This document shows positions 14,601-23,600 of a stretch of 64,000 nt of DNA, in pieces. Within the stretch, counting starts at the first letter, position 1. Each line of letters opens with the position of its first letter. Below the pieces are notes generated by a model, which was not told the DNA's origin, did not search any database, and saw only the letters and a list, made by a program, of their open reading frames with translations. A program made the translations under genes and the position numbers. This DNA is from Ptychodera flava (lineage: Eukaryota; Hemichordata; Enteropneusta; Ptychoderidae), in the NCBI RefSeq assembly GCF_041260155.1, contig NC_091945.1, forward strand, positions 31,316,296-31,380,295, in the 5' to 3' direction.

Positions 14601-17600
14601 ATTTCCCAGGGGAGGAAATCAAGAGGATCCATTGATCCATTGATTGATGCAATAATTGCATCTATACAAAGAAATTATTAAGTAAGAGTAATTCCAAAAC
14701 ATACACATCAAAGTTCTGTTTATGATGATTGCTAATCTCAGGGGAGACACAGGTCAACGAAGCTTGCAGATTGGCTTCAGAACATTTCAAGATAATTTAA
14801 ATCAAAGGATGTGAATTTTTGTTCCTTAAATTCACTAAATATGTAATTTGTGCAGTTTTGATATAGGATGGTACAATATGTATGTCCCCCCTAATGTTTA
14901 CCAAATTTATTTTTATAACCCTTGACAGTGGTCAGAGAATTGTTTATTTTTCAAATGCATCAGTAGCTATGAAATAACCTGTTCAGCCCCATTTCAACTA
15001 GCTGCTGCATATACTCAGTCTGTGTTTGTGAATCTGGATATTATGGAATTGAGGAGAACTGCAGATATTACAGAGTAAAAGGACTTAATCCAAATAAATG
15101 TGACAGTTTTTATCAATAATCTGAAGTTGTTTGATATCTTTTAATAAGTCTTTCAGAAATTAAATGTATAAGATCGATGAAAATAGTACCTTATTGCAAT
15201 GAATGTTCCAGTGGAAACCTAAAAATCACATGTTAAATGCCCTTAATACAAGTCGCAGCTAGCAGTTGGTCAATACATACTCAAAGCAGACAAAAATTTG
15301 TCCACATTTCTGAAGGCAACAGCCAATTTTACACAGGTAATGCTGTGTGTTTAAACAAACCAGCAATCCCAATCAGAGCTATGGCTAGACTAGAAAGTAT
15401 TGGTATCATTGTCAAAGGGATTTCATGCCACAAAATAATTTGTTTTCCAGTCCACTCGTCAAAAGTGCAAAATTTAGCTGTTCTTCCATTGATTGCATAG
15501 AGAAGAAGAAGAGACCAATATGTGTAGACAGTGCTTCTCCATATATTTCCAGTTGGCATGAAAAACTAATACATGTAATGAGAGCTCTGGCTGTTCAACA
15601 AATTCTTTAAGATTTGATGGTGACAGTTGACCTGTTTGACCTACTCCCAAAGGAGCTGAATGGTATTAAAAGCCGCCCATTGTTAATGATGCCATTATTG
15701 TAAACAATTTTGAAAATTACTTAATGTTTGAGATGCACTTTTTTATGTCATTGTTGTGTTTATGATTGATTTGCATTCTTGTCATTTAATGGCAGAACTA
15801 ATTTCTGTCGTATAACAATTAGTATGCCTTTTACCACTCCCAGTCTGTAATGCATTCCATCATACAATGCTAACATTGTGATTTCTGTTGTCTGTGTTAT
15901 TCAGACATAGAAAATCCTGACTCGCCAGACTTCATAGACTCCAGTCTGCCAAGGACGTTCGACCTAGGCGACCTCGTATGGGGTCAGATTCGAGGTTTCC
16001 CATCATGGCCTGGAAAGATCGTTGCTGAAAATGATGTCAAGCTCAAGTTGAATAATGCAGAATCAGAAGAAGGGAAGGTAGGTTTCCAACAAACAACACG
16101 TTATTAGAAATATCTAATCAAATTTCAAAACCTTAATTGATAGAGTTACTATTTTAGAGCATGTAAGAACATCATCTTCCACCTGAAAAATGTGAATATA
16201 AAGTTATTATATTATGAGGAAAGTATCCTTTGATAAAGTAAACTCCATTTGCAATAAATTACTAAAAAGATAAAAAAGTACTGTTTTGCAGTCATTGTAA
16301 CTGCGAGTTGTGTTGGATGCCAAAGGTATTTACTTGATGTACCAAACGATAAGAAAATGTTTTGTATCATCAGCCTTGTGAATCAAATCTTCTCAGTGTA
16401 TTATTAGTAACATTATTGTTAAATAGAACAAGAAACATTAATTCTGTATCCATTTTACTGAATGAGATTACTATATTTTTCCATTTAAATTTTGTAAGGA
16501 TAAGTATAGTAGAATTATTGTATCCGAATTATTGATGTGATAATATCATGGCTGTGTAGTCATTTTACTTGCTACAAATGTGTTTACAATGAAAGAAATA
16601 TTGTGGCATTAACGTACATGTATCATTTATTGGTGGTTTGATGTGTTTAAAGTTACCAATGTTCTCATTTCATGTGAGTGTAGTATTTGATATCCGTAAC
16701 GTTTCCCTGATCCGTAAGAAATAAATTAAGAAAGTCTTTGTTGTCTGTTACTTTTGAAAGAGGATGAATCAAGATAATGCTACTGTGATTAGTATTTGAG
16801 GAAACCGATGCTCTCATTTCTCATTTATGTATAATGTGTTTGCAACCGATATCTGTCTGGTCCGTTTCTGTGTTCAGATTGGGCTCAGGTTGCTGTAATC
16901 AAGTATACCATTTTCATTATTGAACCTTCACAAACTCAATTTATTCAGGGCATCATTATCTTAATACCAACCACTCAGAATATCCATGGTGATTGCTCCC
17001 TTTCTTTATACTCATGTTCATTGGCAAAAGTGATAATGTAAAGAGCACATTTCAGTTTTCACAAATGGAGAAAAAAAAAAAACTAACTTTTGATTTGTTT
17101 CATCTAGAGTTTTATTACTGATTGATAAACAACATGGATGCAAGCAACTATGAATCGGTATTTTGATTTTTATTGTATGAAAAACAATAAACTTGCAATG
17201 TTACATGTATTCATTATCTGGCCATATACTTAATGAGAGTGCATATTTTTACCAGCAGGGCTGTCTAGTCTACCTATTTGAAGTGGTAATACACATCCAC
17301 TCATGATTATATACAGTTTTTAACATTGATATTGTTGCTTACACTTTTAAAGTTGATCAGAATGTGCACAGATGCATCCCGACAATGCAGAAACACTAAT
17401 TACATTTAAGAATTCAAATGACATAAAGACAGTGCTTTTTATAAGTTGTACATGTGCAAGAGAAAATGGTGAAATTAGTATAGATTGTAGACATGCTTTA
17501 TCCCTTGACCAGCAATACAACGTATAGTATAACATGCTTGCACTCAATGCCGGTAAGACAGAGGTTGTACATTTTTCCTCGAAATTTTGGATTAAGGGAA

Positions 17601-20600
17601 TTGTCCCTCGTTGTAATTTTCGGATTTGTGATGTCAGTGTACCGGTATATCCATCTGAATCAGTTCGCAATCTAGGTGTTACAATGGACTCTGCCTGCAC
17701 CATGTCAGACCATGTTACAAATATTTGTAGATCAGCATCACATGCGATTTGGAGGTTAGGAAAGATTCGTGATGTTCTTGACCAGCGTACCACGGAGAGG
17801 CTTGTTCATGCCTTCATTACAACACGTTTAGATTATTGCAGCAGTCTTCTTTTTGGTCCCCGAACTTTGAAATACGTAAACTCCAGGCTATTTAAAATTC
17901 AGCCGCTCGGCTTGTTAGCAGAAAGAAGAAAAGGGACCACATAACACCAGTACTACAAAATTTACATTGGCTTCCAGTCCAGAAACGAATTGATTTTAAG
18001 ATTCTTTGTTTCACATACAAAATCATTACAGGCCAAGCGCCTGACTATCTAGAAGAAATGCTTACAGTACGTCATACTGGTCGTACACTTAGGTCCCAGT
18101 CTAGTGGTGTGATCATTTTGCATCAGCATGTTTGCAACACGGCTTTTTATGGCAATAGAGCCTTTTCTGTATGTGCTCCCCATTTGTGGAATGCTTTACC
18201 ATTTGAGATAAGGCTTGCTAATTCATATAACAATTTTAGAAGTCAGTTAAAAACTTCATTTTATTCCTAGACATTTTTAAAATTTTATCTCTTTGCGTTT
18301 TATCGGTGTTTTCTCGCAATTTTTATTTACAACTTACCTCTTTTTAGTCCCCACGGACACTGTCCGGGGGGACTTATAGGTTTGGTCATGTCCGTGCGTG
18401 CGTGCGTGCGTGCGTGCGTTCGTCCGTTCACACAGATATCTCAGAGATGCAAGAAGCGATTTCATTCAAACTTGGTACAAGGATTACTTCATATGTCATA
18501 CAGATGCACGTCGATTTGTTTTGGGATACGATCCAATATGGCCGCCAGGCGGCTATTTTATTACGATTTTTTCAATGTACAGAGCCATAACTCAGACATG
18601 TTTCAACCAATTTTATTCAAAGTTGGTACAAGGACATTGACCAATGTCATAGATATGCACGTCAATTTTTTTTGTGATACGATCCAATATGGCCGCCAGG
18701 CGGCCATTTTATTACGATTTTTTCATGTACAGAGCCATAACTCAGACATGTTTCAACCAATTTTATTCAAAGTTGGTACAAGGACATTGACCAATGTCAT
18801 AGATATGCACGTCAATTTGTTTTGTGATACGATCCAATATGGCTGCCAGGCGGCAATTTTTTATTACGATTTTTTCACGTACAGAGCCACAACTCAGACA
18901 TGTTTCAAGCGATTTTATTCAACGTTGGTACAAGGACATTGACCACTTTCATAGATATGCACGTCGATTTGTTTTGTGATACAAACCAATATGGCCGCTA
19001 GGCGGCCATTTTATTACAATTTTTTCATATACAGAGGCATAACTCAGGCATATCTCAACCGATTCTATTCAAAGTTGGTACAAGGACATTGACCAATGTC
19101 ATAGATATGCACGTCAATTTGTTTTGTGATACGATCCAATATGGCTGCTTTGTGGCCATTTTGTTACGATTTTTTCATATACAGAGGCATAACTCAGGCA
19201 TATCTCAACCGATTTTATTCAAAGTTGGTACAAGGACATTGGCCTATGTCATACATATGTACGTCGATTTTTTATGTGATACGATCCAATATGGTCGCTA
19301 GGCAGCCATTTTATTACAATGTTTTCATGTACAGAGCCATAACTCAGACATATTTCCACCAGTATCATTCAAAGTTGACATTGACCTATTTCATACATAT
19401 GCTCGTCAATTTGTTTCATGTCATGTAGCAGTAACATGTCAATTATTGAAGTTTTGGAAGTAGGCTGATATGTCAAGAAATATGTACTGCATCAAATTCA
19501 TGAAACTTTATACAGATGTTAACTGATGTTAAGCTCACATTGCTTTAACATTGAAAAAGACATTTATCAGTGTCATTTTAATTAATTTGTAATTGCATAA
19601 GTAATGAACTTTCCTAATTAGGGTGATATAGCCACAAATTAATACAACGTCAAATGTGATGAATCTTGATACAGATGTTGATCTCATAGTGTTGTAAATA
19701 CTGCATCAAACTTTAGGAAATATGGTACCAGTGATAATCTGTTAAGTGTTAGAATTGTATGCAAAAATGTTTTGCAACATCCTGTTGATTAATTCCTAGT
19801 TGACTCATTTTATGAACTTTAGGATGGTGGCCTACATTGGTTCTATGTTTTCATCACCATGGAACTCATTCTTGGCCATTGAGCGCCATCTGTATCAAAG
19901 TATTTTTATCACAGACCTAATTAATGAAGAGGACTCTATCCTCTCTGAGGACATGTAATCAAAGTACCCATTATTAACAAGTGGGGACTGTGTCATCAAC
20001 GATGACTTGTTTAGTGTTGTGTAAAGCGCATTGAGATTTTTAAAATGTAATGCGCCCTATAAGAAATAAATATTATTATTATTATTATAATGTGTGACAG
20101 AGATATATATGTAGGAAGGAATTCAAATATTGATCCTGTTATGATGCAATATCACAAACTATGTTCTAACATAATTAATTACTTCACTTATGTCAAATTG
20201 ACAAAAATCTTTAATCAGTTGATTCTGGATGTATTTCTTTCCATTAGTCAAAGTAATACAATCACTGCAACACCTTTCTACCCATGATAAGGCAAAATTA
20301 AGTGTCAATCAAGGATAGATTGTTCAGGCTAAATCTATGAATATGAGAGGCAAGTTCCCCCTTGCAAGATACTAGGATTTTGCAAATTTTCTCTGTGTAA
20401 AGAGTCATTGACAACATGAACATATAGCAAAACATCATATTATGAGACTCCCTGACAATGTACATGTGCTCACCAATGTACCCTAAAAATGCTGTGTGTA
20501 TGTACCTTAGTTGTGGTTCTGACGCTCTTCTCTTTGAAGTTGACTTTATTGCAGAGAACAACAGTTTCTAGCCCCAGTACCTGTAATTATTGATGCTTTT

Positions 20601-23600
20601 CCACTACTGGTATATATGTTCTGTTTGTAAATTATAGTTTCTTGTTCTACCCCTAAATCATGCTGAAATGCCTAGCACTCAAATTGTCATCACAGCCTAT
20701 ATAATGTTCAATTTCATCATTGACAACTGACTTTTAGTTTACCCAAAAGTCATATATCATTTGTCTCATTGTACACATTGCAAGGTCATTACCTCATGTT
20801 TCACATTATGTAGAAGAGAATATACTTGTCTACTAGAACAAAAATAATTAAAAAATTATGACAAGATAAAACCATTGATTTTTAGCTCCCATAGCCATAT
20901 GTATATATGGCAATGGAAGCTATTCTTATAGGCTAGGGAAATGTCTGTATGTATGTATGTCTGTGTGTCTGTATGTCTGTATGTCTGTATGTCTGTCCGT
21001 CAAGATCAAAAACTCCAAAACCGCTGTACATTTCATCTTGATATTTGGTGTGTACATAGATGATGGGCTGTAGATGAGATTTTGTTCAAATGAAGTTGTC
21101 ATTGCCAAAAATATGCAAATTAAGTGAAAAAATGTAAAAACAGTCAAAATTAAAAAAACTCAATAACCACTGAGCAGATTACATGAAAAATTGGCATGTA
21201 AGTACTTTGGGCTAACATGAAATGATTGTGCACATCTTGGGTCAGTATCTTGGACTTGCTATTTTTCATGAATTTTTTTGTAATTTTCTCCCATTTTTGG
21301 TCAAAAAATCTTCTTTTCTGAAACCACAAGTCCGATTGATTTGAAACTTGGTATGGAAGTGCATAGGAGTGACCTTTCCCAAATTTGGGCAAATCGTGGT
21401 GAAATTTGCATATTTTTAGTTTACACGTCCATAGACTCCCATGTATTAGGCAGATCTCCATAGACTCCCATGTATAAGGCCACGAAAAATAAAAATTTAG
21501 TTTCTCATCGTATTCATATTGCAAAAAGGATGCAGTGACACAATTTTTAGTCCCCACGGATGAAGTCCAGTGGGCTTATAGATTGGGTCATGTCCGTCTG
21601 TTCGTCCATCCGTGAGTCCATCCGTTCACGCAGACATCTCGGATATTTTGACAAAATGTCATGTGACCTTGATGACCTTTGATCTCAAATATACATATTT
21701 GTCCATAACTCAGTAACCACGAGTGCTACCACCCTTCATATATGGTATGATGGGACACCTTATGACGCCACATATTGTACCTCATTAATTATGCACATAT
21801 CTAATTTTGAGCGAGCCAATAGAGCTAGAGGTCTGATTTTTGGTATATAGGGATAACTTAGCAAAACAATTTTTTTGACAAAATGTCACGTGACCTCGGT
21901 GACCTTTGACCTCAAATATACATATTTGTCCATAACTCAGTAACCACAAGTGCTACACCCTTCATGTATGGTATGATGGGACACCTTATGACGCCACATA
22001 TTGTACTTCATTTATTATGCGCATATCTAATTTTGAGCGAGCCAAGAGAGCTAGAGGTCTGATTTTTGGTATATAGGGATAACTTAGCAAACAATTTTTT
22101 TGACAAAATGTCACGTGACCTCGGTGACCTTTGACCTCAAATATACATATTTGTCCATAACTCAGTAACCACAAGTGCTACAGCCTTCATGTATGGTATG
22201 ATTGGACACCTTATGACGCCATATATTGTACCTCATTAATTATGCGCATATCTAATTTTGAGCGAGCCAATAGAGCTAGCGGTCTGATTTTTGGAATATA
22301 GGGATAACTTAGCAATACAATTTTTTTGACAAAATGTCACGTGACCTTGGTGACCTTTGACCTCAGATATACATATTTGTCCATAACTCAGTAACCACAA
22401 GTGCTACACCCTTCATGTATGGTATGATGGGACACCTTATGACGCCACATATTGTACCTCATTAATTATGCACATATCTAATTTTGAGCGAGCCAATAGA
22501 GCTAGAGGTCTGATTTTTGGTATATAGGGATAACTTAGCAATACAATTTTGTTGACAAAATGTCACGTGACCGTGGTGACCTTTGACCTCAAATATACAT
22601 ATTTGTCCATAACTCAGTAACCACAAGTGCTACACCCTTCATGTTTGGTATGATGGGACACCTTATGACGCCACATATTGTACCTCATTAATTATGTGCA
22701 TATCTAATTTTGAGCGAGCCAATAGAGCTAGAGGTCTGATTTTTGGTATATAGGGATAACTTAGCAATACAATTTTTTGACAAAATGTCACGTGACCTCG
22801 GTGACCATTGACCTCAAATATACATATTTGTCCATAACTCAGTAACCACAAGTGCTACACCCTTCATATTTGGTATGATTGGACACCGTATGACACCACA
22901 TACTGTACCTCAACAATTATGCACATATCTCATTCTGAGCAAGCCAATAGAGCTGGATGTCTGATTTTTGGTATATAGGGATAACTATAGGAGAGAAATT
23001 TTTTGACCAAATGTCATGTGACCTCGATGACCTTTTACCTAAAATATATGTTTATGTCAATAAATAAGTAACCACAAGTGCTATGTCCTTTGTATTTAGT
23101 AGGATAGGAGACCTTATGACAACACACGCTTTACTTCATTAATTATGTACACATCTAATTCTGGGCAAGCGAATAGAAATAGAGATCTGATTTTTGGCGT
23201 ATAGGGATAAATTAGCAATATAATTTTTTTTTTCAAAATGTCATGTGACCTCGATGACCTTTGACCTTGATATTATACATATATATGCATATCTCAGTAA
23301 CCACAAGTTCTATACCCTCCAATTTTGATAGGATATTAGACCTTAAGATGTCACATCTTGTACCTCATTTATAATGCGCATATGTATTTCTTGGCTGGCC
23401 AATACTGCTAGAGGTCTGATCTTTTTTCCCGATTTAGAACCATAACTTAGACATGCCTCATGTGTTTCAAATTGGGAACAACGACATAGACCTATGTGCC
23501 CATAGATCTCAACATATACACTCCAGTGATACTTCTTAATGACCACATTTTCCTGCCCCATCAAGACTAATACTCCTATTGCAAGTGGGGACTATGTCAT

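Larger units (their letters stand above)
17531..20088 (+). mobile_element. 5'-truncated L2-like LINE, split by a nested element
   Basis: 17531-18270 translates into the C-terminal part of a non-LTR reverse transcriptase: [39 protein letters not shown], then [20 protein letters not shown] and [15 protein letters not shown]. One frameshift lies near 17900 and a stop follows at about 18270. The 3' end, GTAAAGCGCATTGAGA followed by an (ATT)n tail, is at 20012-20088. It lies beyond a foreign element (18346-20011) that sits in the 3' UTR. The RAFSVxAPxLWNxLP motif and the AAAGCGC...ATT tail are typical of the L2/CR1 group. The copy is dead and old. Confidence 0.8.

Noticed and set aside
18382-18942. 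186-codon open frame on the + strand
   Set aside because: It lies wholly in the 150-bp tandem array, whose period is a multiple of three; the peptide simply repeats and has no domain.
21150-21557. 135-codon minus-strand frame
   Set aside because: Runs through repeat sequence that also occurs near 7.8 kb; it resembles no known protein.
21640-23500. CRISPR-like array
   Set aside because: The units are 226 bp and contiguous with no unique spacers; it is a satellite core in an animal genome.
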